DNA of 39,508 bases from Acidimicrobiales bacterium. Lineage in GTDB: Bacteria; Actinomycetota; Acidimicrobiia; Acidimicrobiales; Iamiaceae. The notes under the pieces were generated by a model. It saw only the letters and a list, made by a program, of their open reading frames with translations, ran no database searches and was not told the origin of the DNA. The first letter of the stretch is position 1. Every line of letters begins with the position of its first letter. A program made the position numbers and the translations under genes. The stretch spans positions 1 through 39,508 of the forward strand of contig JAOBWM010000057.1 in the NCBI GenBank assembly GCA_025463365.1. The letters run 5' to 3'. Of this stretch, positions 1 through 7,767 are shown piece by piece.

Positions 1-2496
1 GTGGCGTTCGGCATCGTGTTGCTGACCGGGTTCGACGGGTTCGAGGACCGCCTGACCGGGCTGCAGCACAGCCGCTTCGCCCCGGTCTTGTTCCTGCTGG
101 GGGTGGTGGCCTGGGGCCTGTTCGTGCTCCAGGACGCCGTGTTGATCGGCGCCCGGCGCGCCACGCTCGTCCCCGCCACCAACGCCGTGTTCTCCGTGCT
201 GAAGATCGCCCTGCTCCTCCTCTTCGCCGTGGTGGTGCGGCGCGAGTGGGGGGTCTTCCTCTCGTGGATCGTGCCGGGCGCGCTCGTCGCAGGTGGCGTC
301 AACCTGTGGCTGTTCCGCCGCGGGCTGGACCGTCCCACCGATGCCCCCGAGGAAGCAGCGACGCTGCGCCAGGTGCTGCGGTTCACCAGCGCCGAGTACG
401 TCGCCGCCCTGCTGTGGCAGACCGCGATCTACCTGACACCGCTGCTCGTCCTCGCTCGGCTCGGGGCCACCGCCAACGCCCACTACTACCTGCCGTCGCA
501 GATCGCCTACGCCCTGTACCTGGTCAGCAGCAACGTCACCGACGCGCTGGTGGCCGAGGGATCCGTCGCCCAGACGGAGCTCGGGCGCAAGGTGCGCCGC
601 ACGGGCGCGCAGGTGGCGCTGCTGATGATCCCGGGCGTGACCGTCCTGGCGCTCGGGGCGCCCGAGATCATGCGCATCTTCGGTGCCGGCTACGGCGGCG
701 AGGCGACGACGACGCTGCGCTTGCTGGCGCTCTCGGCCGCACCCAACGCCGTCAGCACGATGGTCATCGCCGTGGCCCACGTCCGCCAGCGCATGTGGCT
801 GGTGATCTACCTGCAGTCGATGATGGCCGCGCTCACCCTCGGAATCGGATGGGTGCTCCTCGGCCACCACGGCGTGGCCGGGGTGGCCGCCGCCTGGCTG
901 ATCGCCCAGAGCGTCACCGCGGTGGTGGCGGTCGCCATCACCCTCAAGGTCGAGCCGGGCATGAGCCGGAGCTTCCGCATCCAGGCGGTGCAGCGCGCGA
1001 CTGCCCTGCGGGCAGGTCTGGCCCGGCGTCGCGCCCTGCGCCTCGTGCGTTCGCGCCTCGTCGACGTGCCACGAGGCGCGTTGCCCGACGGGCCCGTCGG
1101 ACTCCTGGGCTTCCAGCACGACGTGCTGGTCGTCTCGGCCGGCACCGCGTCGATCCCCTTGGTCGTGCGGGTCGCGATCGGGCGCCAGGGGCGCCGCGGC
1201 ATCGCCTCGCATCGCAACCAGCTCCGGGCCCTGCGGTCCGATCCGCACCTGGCCGAGATCATGGGGCTGATCCCCGAGGTGCTCCTGGCCGATGGGGCCG
1301 CGAACTGGCTCGTCGAGACCGCGGTCCCGGGTTGCTCGGCCTCGGCGCTCGACGGGCCCGATGCCGAGGCTCGGGCGATGGTCGCGGCGATCGGCGCGTT
1401 GGAGCGGCTCCACGCCGCCACGGCCCACCAGCTGATCGCCGGCGCCGACCTCGTCGACCGTTGGGTGCACGAGCCCATCGCCGCCGTCGCCGAGGTCGTG
1501 CAGATCGAGCGGGCCGCCGAGGGGCTGCGGGCCCTGCATCGCCGGCTCACCAGCGAGCTGCTGGGCCGACCGATGTCCGTCGCCCGGCTGCACGGCGACC
1601 CCTCGTTCGACAACCTGTTGTTCTCGGCCGACGGTGGGTCGGTGACCGGGATGGTCGACTGGGAGAGCTCTGGCACCGGCCTCCCCGAGCTCGACATGAT
1701 CGCCCTCGTGCTCTCCCGGCGGGCCCGTTGCGGTGACGGAGAGATGGGCAGCGAGATCATCGACCTGCTCGCCAACGGCTGGTCCGCGGAGGAGCGCGAG
1801 CTGCTCGGGCCGGCATGGTCGGTGAACGCTCACATCCGGCCGACGACGCTCGTCCTGCTGGCATGGATCAACCACGTCGGCGCCAACCTGGCCAAGACCG
1901 AGCGGTACCAGGGCAACGGCTGGTGGGTCCGTCACAACGTGGTGCGGGTGCTGGAGGGCATCGCCGGCGACGGGGTCGGGGCTGCTGCCCTGCAACCGGA
2001 TCCGCTCGCCCCCGACGTCCCGCTCGCCGAGGCGATCCGCGGTCGGGCCCGGCCCGAGCCCGCGGCGCGCCGAGCTCCCGTCCGCCCTGCCCGCATGCGC
2101 GCTGTCGTCGCGCTGGTCGGGGGAGCGAGCTGGTTGGCCTACGCCCTCTCCGCCCCGATGGGCGTGCGCGTCGTCCTCGTGCTGGGTGCAGCCCTGGTGG
2201 CCCCGGCGGTGGCCGTCGGCCGTCTGCTCGGCGCCTCCGGCCCGTTGGTCCGCGGCGTCGTGGGCGCCACCGGTGCGGTCGCCCTCGACGTCGCGCTCGC
2301 CGAAGGGCTCCTGTACGCCCACCACTGGTCGCCGGGCGCGTTCTTGGTGGCCTCCAGCTCGATCGCCTGGGCGCTGTGCTGGGCCCGGCCCCGCCAGGAG
2401 CCCGTCGGCTCCGCTCGCGGCACCGCCCGCGTCGCGGGTCGCGTCGCCGGTCGCGTCGCCGGTCGGCGAGCTGAGCGCGTGGAGGTGCACCGGTGA
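1..2496 (+). CDS. Wzx-like polysaccharide flippase fused to an APH-like kinase domain (5' end missing)
   Basis: The first ~325 residues hold about nine hydrophobic segments typical of a MATE/Wzx-type polysaccharide exporter. Such proteins usually have 12-14 segments, so the N-terminus probably lies upstream and the GTG at base 1 is not a trusted start. Residues ~340-655 form an aminoglycoside phosphotransferase/choline kinase-like domain with catalytic HGD at 531-533, the metal-binding Asn at 538 and a second metal Asp at 553 (VDWE), so it looks active. About three more hydrophobic segments follow (~700-800), then a VAGR repeat and a basic tail. The next gene overlaps its stop (GTGA), indicating an operon. 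Likely role, inferred: export of a surface glycan intermediate coupled to phosphorylation of a small or lipid-linked substrate. The substrate cannot be told from sequence. Confidence 0.8.
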   Translation: MAFGIVLLTGFDGFEDRLTGLQHSRFAPVLFLLGVVAWGLFVLQDAVLIGARRATLVPATNAVFSVLKIALLLLFAVVVRREWGVFLSWIVPGALVAGGVNLWLFRRGLDRPTDAPEEAATLRQVLRFTSAEYVAALLWQTAIYLTPLLVLARLGATANAHYYLPSQIAYALYLVSSNVTDALVAEGSVAQTELGRKVRRTGAQVALLMIPGVTVLALGAPEIMRIFGAGYGGEATTTLRLLALSAAPNAVSTMVIAVAHVRQRMWLVIYLQSMMAALTLGIGWVLLGHHGVAGVAAAWLIAQSVTAVVAVAITLKVEPGMSRSFRIQAVQRATALRAGLARRRALRLVRSRLVDVPRGALPDGPVGLLGFQHDVLVVSAGTASIPLVVRVAIGRQGRRGIASHRNQLRALRSDPHLAEIMGLIPEVLLADGAANWLVETAVPGCSASALDGPDAEARAMVAAIGALERLHAATAHQLIAGADLVDRWVHEPIAAVAEVVQIERAAEGLRALHRRLTSELLGRPMSVARLHGDPSFDNLLFSADGGSVTGMVDWESSGTGLPELDMIALVLSRRARCGDGEMGSEIIDLLANGWSAEERELLGPAWSVNAHIRPTTLVLLAWINHVGANLAKTERYQGNGWWVRHNVVRVLEGIAGDGVGAAALQPDPLAPDVPLAEAIRGRARPEPAARRAPVRPARMRAVVALVGGASWLAYALSAPMGVRVVLVLGAALVAPAVAVGRLLGASGPLVRGVVGATGAVALDVALAEGLLYAHHWSPGAFLVASSSIAWALCWARPRQEPVGSARGTARVAGRVAGRVAGRRAERVEVHR
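2431..2466 (+). repeat. 12-bp tandem repeat, three copies, coding VAGR
   Basis: Three in-frame 12-base units (2431-2442, 2443-2454, 2455-2466), nearly identical, encode three VAGR units in the basic C-terminal tail of the flippase-kinase protein. This may be a slippage-prone tract that varies in copy number between strains. Confidence 0.75.
2481..2485 (+). promoter_or_regulatory. Shine-Dalgarno GGAGG for the second operon gene
   Basis: GGAGG lies seven bases before the GTG at 2493, inside the end of the upstream gene. It fixes that start and supports translational coupling through the GTGA overlap. Confidence 0.7.
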
Positions 2497-5048
2497 GCAC
2501 GGGCACGATCCCCGCGGGCGTCTTCCGGCCGGACCTGGGCCTGGTCCAGGGGACCGAGGTCTTCGCCGATCCCGGCCGCCGTGGCGACGGGTTGGCGGTG
2601 GCGCTGGAGTGGTTGCGGGCCGAGCAGTGGCCCGCCCTCGGGCACGCGATCGTCGGTCCGGCCGACGTGGCGCGCTGGGTCGACTCGGCCGCCGATGCGC
2701 TCGCGCCGACGATCCGGGGCCGGCGGGCTCGTGCCGGGCTCGCCGCGCTGCGGGCCCGCCTCAGCGACGAGCTGCTCGGCGAGACCGTGGTCGTGGGCGA
2801 CGTCCACGGCGAGATCCTTCCCGGCCGCTGGTGGTTCGCCGAGGGTGGCGACGAGATCGCCGCGGTCGACGGGTGGCTCCCGATGGGCCGGAACCTGCCG
2901 GAGGTCGACGAGGTGCTGCTCGTGCTGGCCGCGCGCAACGTGGCGCAGGGGCTGGACCCCGCGATGGTCACCGCCGCTGCGGTCGAGGTGTTGGAGCTGG
3001 GCTGGACCGACGCGGAGCGCGGCGCCCTCGGCTCGGCGACGTCGAGCAACCCCACGCTGTCACCGGGGTCGATCGTGCTGCTCGCGTGGCTGACGGCGGC
3101 GGCCGCCGGCGAGGGGCCGAGCGCGCTCGTTCAGGGACGATCGCACGAGCGGCGTGAGATCCGGTCGTTCCTCGAGACCCTGGCCCCCGAGGCCCGGGCA
3201 CCGCTCGTGGTCCGCGACGACCTGCTCGTGGTGGAGGCGCCCGCGGAGGGCATCGCTGCCGCGGACCGCACGGCCGCCGCGGTCGCGGCGGCTGCCGATC
3301 GTGCCGAGGATCGGGCGCGAGTCCGGCGAGGGTCGCGCCGGACCGTGGCGGGCCTCGCCATCGGATCGGTGCTGTGGCTCGTCGGCACCTGGCACCTCGA
3401 CCCGGGGGCGATGACCGACCTCGGGCTGCTCTCGATCCTGCGCCCGGAGGCCTACCTCGGGCTCGCGGTGCTCATCGCCACCTTCGCCGTCGAGGTCGTG
3501 TCGCCTCGGCCGACCACCTGGAGGCTGGCCGCGCCGCTCGCCACGGTCGTCCTCGTGCTGCACGGGACCCCGGCGTGGCTGTACGGGACGCTCCGGTACT
3601 CCTGGGCGTGGAAGCACCTCGGGATCCTCGACTACATCCACCGCCACGGCAGCGTCGACACGCACGCTGCCTCGCTCGACGTGTACCACAACTGGCCTGG
3701 CTTCTTCGCGGTCAACAGCGCTCTCACCGACCTGTTCGGGCTGCGCGACGCCGTCCAGTACGCGCGCTGGTGGCCCGTCCTGGCCAACCTCGCCGTGGTG
3801 CCGGCGCTGCTGTTCGTGTTCCGCGGGCTGAAGGGCGGCGACGACCGACGGACGGCGTGGACGGCGGTGGCGGTCTTCCTCGTCTCGAACTGGATCGGGC
3901 AGGACTACTTCTCACCGCAGTCGATGGGGTTCCTCCTCTACCTCGTGATCCTCGGGCTGGTCCTCCGCCACCTCCGCACCGGCGCGCCGACCGAGGGCGC
4001 CGCGGCCCGGAGATGGGGACTGGGCGTCGCCCTGCTCGCGACAGCGGCGATGGTCACGAGCCACCAGGTGTCGCCCGTCGTGCTGGTCGCGTCGTTGGCC
4101 GCGCTGGTGGTCCTGCGCCAAGCCCGGGCCAAGTGGTTCCTCGGTGCGGTGCTCGCCATGGTGGTGCTGTGGTCCGCGACCGGGGCACGGGTGTACATGA
4201 CCGGCAACGTCTCGTCGCTGTTCGAGGGGCTCGGCGAACCCGTGGCCAACGCCGACGGCAACCTGGTCGACCAGGGCCACCTCAGCGCCGATCAGGTCCT
4301 GGTGTCGACCATGGGTCGCCTGGCGCTCGTGGCGGTGGTCCTCCTGGCCGGGTTCGGACTGGTGCGGGCCTACCGGCGCCGGGCCGTCGATCTTGCTGCG
4401 ATCGCGCTCGCCGCGGCGCCTGGTGCGCTGCTGTTCGCGAACCGCTTCGGCGGCGAGATCGGGTTCCGCAGCTACCTGTTCGCCCTCCCGTTCCTGAGCT
4501 GGTTCGTCGCGCTGGGCCTCCGCCCGGGCCCGGGCAGCAGCCGGTCCACCCGCCGTCCGGCTCTGCGCGGCGTCGCCGTGTTCGTCGTGACCTCGGTGCT
4601 CCTGTCGGGATTCTTGTTCGGGTACTTCGGCAAGGACCAGTGGTACCGCTTCACGGGTGGCGAGGTCGCCGCCTCGGACTACGTGCTGACCGATGCGGTA
4701 CCCGGTTCGCTGCTCGTCACCGTCACGGCGAACTACCCCGGCCAGTGGAAGGACTACGAGAAGCTCACCTACGTGCCCATCGCCACCGAGCCGGTCGCCT
4801 CGCGGGCGCGGGTCCTGGCCGATCCCGTCGACGTGCTCGCCGGTTGGCTGTCGGAGAGCTCCTACGCGAAGGGGTACATCTTGATCACGCGCTCGCAGGA
4901 GCGCGAGGTCGAGGCGCTGGGGGCCCTTCCCGCCGGTTCGGTGGCGCGCCTGCGGCGGGCCCTCGAGGCATCGCCGCGCTTCCGGCTGGCGTTCGCCTCC
5001 GCTGACGCGCAGGTCTTCGAACTGGTCCCCGATGCCGGCGCCGGCTGA
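2493..5048 (+). CDS. Polytopic membrane protein (GT-C-like) with degenerate kinase-like N-terminal domain
   Basis: 851 residues. Residues ~10-245 align by eye with the C-lobe of the kinase in the preceding gene: HGE at 105-107 replaces HGD, Arg replaces the metal-binding Asn, a later VD and the LPE(V/L)D segment are kept, and no N-lobe is visible. It therefore looks like a pseudokinase remnant. From ~285 there are ten or more hydrophobic segments with a large loop rich in aromatic and charged residues (around DVYHNWPGFF and GQDYFSPQS), resembling polytopic GT-C-type glycosyltransferases or polymerases of exopolysaccharide clusters. A soluble tail of about 150 residues follows. It starts with GTG overlapping the upstream stop and ends 17 bases inside the next gene. 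Glycosyltransferase or polymerase function is inferred from topology only. Confidence 0.75.
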   Translation: MSTGTIPAGVFRPDLGLVQGTEVFADPGRRGDGLAVALEWLRAEQWPALGHAIVGPADVARWVDSAADALAPTIRGRRARAGLAALRARLSDELLGETVVVGDVHGEILPGRWWFAEGGDEIAAVDGWLPMGRNLPEVDEVLLVLAARNVAQGLDPAMVTAAAVEVLELGWTDAERGALGSATSSNPTLSPGSIVLLAWLTAAAAGEGPSALVQGRSHERREIRSFLETLAPEARAPLVVRDDLLVVEAPAEGIAAADRTAAAVAAAADRAEDRARVRRGSRRTVAGLAIGSVLWLVGTWHLDPGAMTDLGLLSILRPEAYLGLAVLIATFAVEVVSPRPTTWRLAAPLATVVLVLHGTPAWLYGTLRYSWAWKHLGILDYIHRHGSVDTHAASLDVYHNWPGFFAVNSALTDLFGLRDAVQYARWWPVLANLAVVPALLFVFRGLKGGDDRRTAWTAVAVFLVSNWIGQDYFSPQSMGFLLYLVILGLVLRHLRTGAPTEGAAARRWGLGVALLATAAMVTSHQVSPVVLVASLAALVVLRQARAKWFLGAVLAMVVLWSATGARVYMTGNVSSLFEGLGEPVANADGNLVDQGHLSADQVLVSTMGRLALVAVVLLAGFGLVRAYRRRAVDLAAIALAAAPGALLFANRFGGEIGFRSYLFALPFLSWFVALGLRPGPGSSRSTRRPALRGVAVFVVTSVLLSGFLFGYFGKDQWYRFTGGEVAASDYVLTDAVPGSLLVTVTANYPGQWKDYEKLTYVPIATEPVASRARVLADPVDVLAGWLSESSYAKGYILITRSQEREVEALGALPAGSVARLRRALEASPRFRLAFASADAQVFELVPDAGAG

Positions 5049-7767
5049 CAGGGCGGCCACCATCGAGGTGGTGGAGCGCGCGGGGTTGGTCGACTTGCTG
5101 GTGCCGTTCGAGGAGGCGCGCCGGCTGGCGGTCGCCGCGGCGTCGGACGGTGAGTGGTTGGATGCCACGCTGCTCGTGGCCGGGTGCTCGCAGGTGGTGG
5201 AGGATCACATCCACCGCAGCGAGGGACTGCTGGACCGGCTCGCCGTGCACGTCACCGGGAACCAAGCGGCGCTCGGTGCTCCGGCCCAGGCCTTGGACCA
5301 CGGAGCCGCCGCCGTGCGAGCCGCGCACCGTGCCCGCCGCCGCGTCGCTGCGCTGCTCCCGTCGCGCGATGCGCTCCTCGAGCTGGCCGTCGACCTGGCG
5401 GCAGCCGCCCTCGGCGGGCCAGCGGTCGAGGACCTGGCTCGCCGGACGAGCGTGGCGCTGGGCCCGGCCGCGTCGTGGCCGGCCACGATCGCCGAGCACC
5501 CACCGCGCCTTCCGTCGTGCTTCCGCAGCTTCGACCAGCACCCGGCTGACGTGGTCTCGCTCGTGGCCCGCTACGCGGACCGCCACCCGGATCGGTCCGA
5601 GCCGGCGCTCGTGGCCGGCATCCGCACCTCGGGCTCCTACCTCGGCCCGCTCGCGGTCGCCGAGCTCCGCCGCCTCGGGTACGAGAGCAGGCTCGTCACG
5701 TTGCGCGCCGGCGAGCGACTCGACCAGGGCCAGGCGGCCGCCGCCGAGGCGTGCGTCGGCGGTCACGTCGTCGTCATCGACGATCCGCCCGTGAGTGGCG
5801 GCACGGTCCGCGATTGCATCCGCACCCTCGTGCGGGCCGGCTTCGGTCCCGACCAGGTCGTGCTGTTGCTGGCGCTGCCCGAAGGGTGGACGCTGGCGCC
5901 GTTCCTCGACCCATACGAGCAGGTCGTGCTGCCCGGCGCCGAGTGGCACGTGCGGACCGCCTTCGATGCGGCGAACCTCGAAGGGGTCGCGGCGCGGTTG
6001 CTGGACCGGTCCGGGCGCACGTTCGTCGGCCCCCTCGCGCCGGCGGACGACCCGGTCGGAGCGGCGCCGGGTGGTGCACCACGCACGCCGCGCGAGCACC
6101 GCCGGGCCGCCTTCGCCGTGCGCGTCGCCGGCCCGGGCGAAGGTGCCGAGATCGATGCCACCCTCCTCGTGCAGGGCACGGGCGTCGGCCTGTTCGGCCG
6201 CCACGATGCCGCGGTGGCGTCGCAGCTCGGCGGCCTCGTCCCGGATGTCCTCGGCGTGGACGACGGACTCCTCTACCAGCTCGTGGGACGCGCCGGACCG
6301 CGGGTGGACCCGGCGATCGATCCCGCCGGAGCGGCCGCCTACGTGCTCGCTCGCCACCGGGCGCTTCCCGTCGCGGTCGATCGCTCGGAGGCCATGCGCG
6401 GCCGGAAGGCGGCGTGGGAGGTGGCGGCCATGATCGTCGGCGCCGCGCTCGGCCGGGCCGACCTGGCCGTGCGGATCCCCGTCGTCGAGCCGCTCGTGCG
6501 GTCGCTGCTTCGCGTGGCCGAGCCCTCGGTGATCGACGGCCGGATGACGGTCGATCGGTGGCTGCCGGCGCTCGGAGGCGACGGCATCGTGAAGGCCGAC
6601 CACGCTGACGGTGCGTTCTCGAACCGCGACCTCTGGAGCTACGACCCTGTGGCCGACCTGGCCGCGATCGGCGACGAGCTCGGTCTTCCCCGCGAGGTGC
6701 TCGCCGAGTGGCTCGCCCAGGGTGGGACACCGGTGGCGCCGTCGCGCTGGTTGCTGCACCGGTTCGTGCATGCCTGGGACCAGCACCGCCTCGGCGCGCT
6801 GGCCCAGCCCGAGTACGGACGGCGCGTCGGCGCCGCGCTGGTCGACCACGTCGGAGCGCTGTTCCTGGCCGATCTCCCGACGCCCTCAGCCGAGACCTCG
6901 GGCCCGTGGTGCGTCGTCGACGTCGACGGCGTGCTCGAGACCGGCGTGCTCCCGGGCGCGTCGGCGCCAGGCCGCGCCGGCGGCCTCGTGCTGCGCTCGT
7001 TGGCCACCCACGGGTTCCGCGTCGTCCCGGCCACCGGCCGCAGCGTGGCCGAGGTCGCGACCCGGGTGGCCGCCTGGGACCTGGCCGCCGGCATCGCCGA
7101 GTACGGCACCGCGCTGGTGATCGGGTCCGAGATCGTCGACCTCCGGTCGGAGGCCGCGGCCCAGCAGGTGGATCGCGCCCGAGCCTGGCTGGAGGAGCAG
7201 CCCGGCATCCTCGTGGACCCGGGCCACCGCCACGCGCTTCGGGCCTGGCGGACCACCGGCTCCGGCGGACGAGGCCCCCTCACGCCGGCGGACGTCACTG
7301 GGGCCCGGGAGGCTGCGGGCGAACCGCTCGTGGCGGTCCCGGGCGACGACCAGACCGACCTCGTGCCCGCCGGCTGCAGCAAGGAGGTGGCCGTTCGTGC
7401 GCTGCTCGCCCGCCTCGATCCCGATCGGGCCGGGCTCGCCCGTCCGCTTGCGCTCGCCGCGGGCGACGGTCCGGCCGACCTCGGTCTCTTGGGCCTCGCC
7501 GAGCTGGCGGTCGTCCCCGGTCACGCCGAAGCCGGTATCCGCGCCCTCGCCACGACCCCGTCGAAGGCTGCCTACCAAGCGGGATTGGCCGAGGGCGTCG
7601 CGTCCCTCGTGGGCCATGCACCAGGTGCGTGCCCGACGTGCCGAGTCGATCTCGAGCCTGCTGCGTCGGCCCTGCTCGCCGCGCTCTCGGTGCGTGAGGC
7701 AGGACCGAGGGGGATCGCGCCGCGCCTGGCCGGTCTCGTCCGCTCGGTCGTCGCCCTCAGGAGGTGA
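5032..7767 (+). CDS. Three-part protein: phosphoribosyltransferase, kinase-like middle, HAD phosphatase
   Basis: 911 residues, no membrane segments. The N-terminal ~330 residues include a type I phosphoribosyltransferase PRPP loop at 247-258 (hydrophobic strand, then DDPPVSGGT). The middle (~360-600) carries HADGAFSN at 524-531 followed by YDPVADLA, similar in layout to the catalytic loop and Asp of APH-like kinases; this assignment is weak. The C-terminal third is a HAD phosphatase of Cof/sugar-phosphatase type: DVD at 630-632, a Thr in the ATGRS segment, Lys 784 and GDGPAD at 811-816, so all four HAD motifs look intact. A CPTC pair sits at 867-870. It overlaps the upstream gene by 17 bases and is probably co-translated. 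PRTase plus HAD suggests making and dephosphorylating a ribosyl-phosphate compound, perhaps a donor or modifier for the surface polymer; this is inference. Confidence 0.8.
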   Translation: MPAPADRAATIEVVERAGLVDLLVPFEEARRLAVAAASDGEWLDATLLVAGCSQVVEDHIHRSEGLLDRLAVHVTGNQAALGAPAQALDHGAAAVRAAHRARRRVAALLPSRDALLELAVDLAAAALGGPAVEDLARRTSVALGPAASWPATIAEHPPRLPSCFRSFDQHPADVVSLVARYADRHPDRSEPALVAGIRTSGSYLGPLAVAELRRLGYESRLVTLRAGERLDQGQAAAAEACVGGHVVVIDDPPVSGGTVRDCIRTLVRAGFGPDQVVLLLALPEGWTLAPFLDPYEQVVLPGAEWHVRTAFDAANLEGVAARLLDRSGRTFVGPLAPADDPVGAAPGGAPRTPREHRRAAFAVRVAGPGEGAEIDATLLVQGTGVGLFGRHDAAVASQLGGLVPDVLGVDDGLLYQLVGRAGPRVDPAIDPAGAAAYVLARHRALPVAVDRSEAMRGRKAAWEVAAMIVGAALGRADLAVRIPVVEPLVRSLLRVAEPSVIDGRMTVDRWLPALGGDGIVKADHADGAFSNRDLWSYDPVADLAAIGDELGLPREVLAEWLAQGGTPVAPSRWLLHRFVHAWDQHRLGALAQPEYGRRVGAALVDHVGALFLADLPTPSAETSGPWCVVDVDGVLETGVLPGASAPGRAGGLVLRSLATHGFRVVPATGRSVAEVATRVAAWDLAAGIAEYGTALVIGSEIVDLRSEAAAQQVDRARAWLEEQPGILVDPGHRHALRAWRTTGSGGRGPLTPADVTGAREAAGEPLVAVPGDDQTDLVPAGCSKEVAVRALLARLDPDRAGLARPLALAAGDGPADLGLLGLAELAVVPGHAEAGIRALATTPSKAAYQAGLAEGVASLVGHAPGACPTCRVDLEPAASALLAALSVREAGPRGIAPRLAGLVRSVVALRR

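Noticed and set aside
3912-5168. Minus-strand open frame of 418 codons
   Set aside because: It is antisense to the polytopic membrane protein gene and has no hydrophobic or domain pattern of its own.
4885-6849. Minus-strand open frame of 654 codons
   Set aside because: It lies opposite two well-supported genes and its translation is Arg/Gly/Asp-rich without motifs.
5032-7767. Classic Ter-type biosynthesis or phage-defence locus
   Set aside because: Only the PRTase and HAD parts fit. No TerD, TRSP, ATP-grasp, nuclease or other defence gene is visible nearby.
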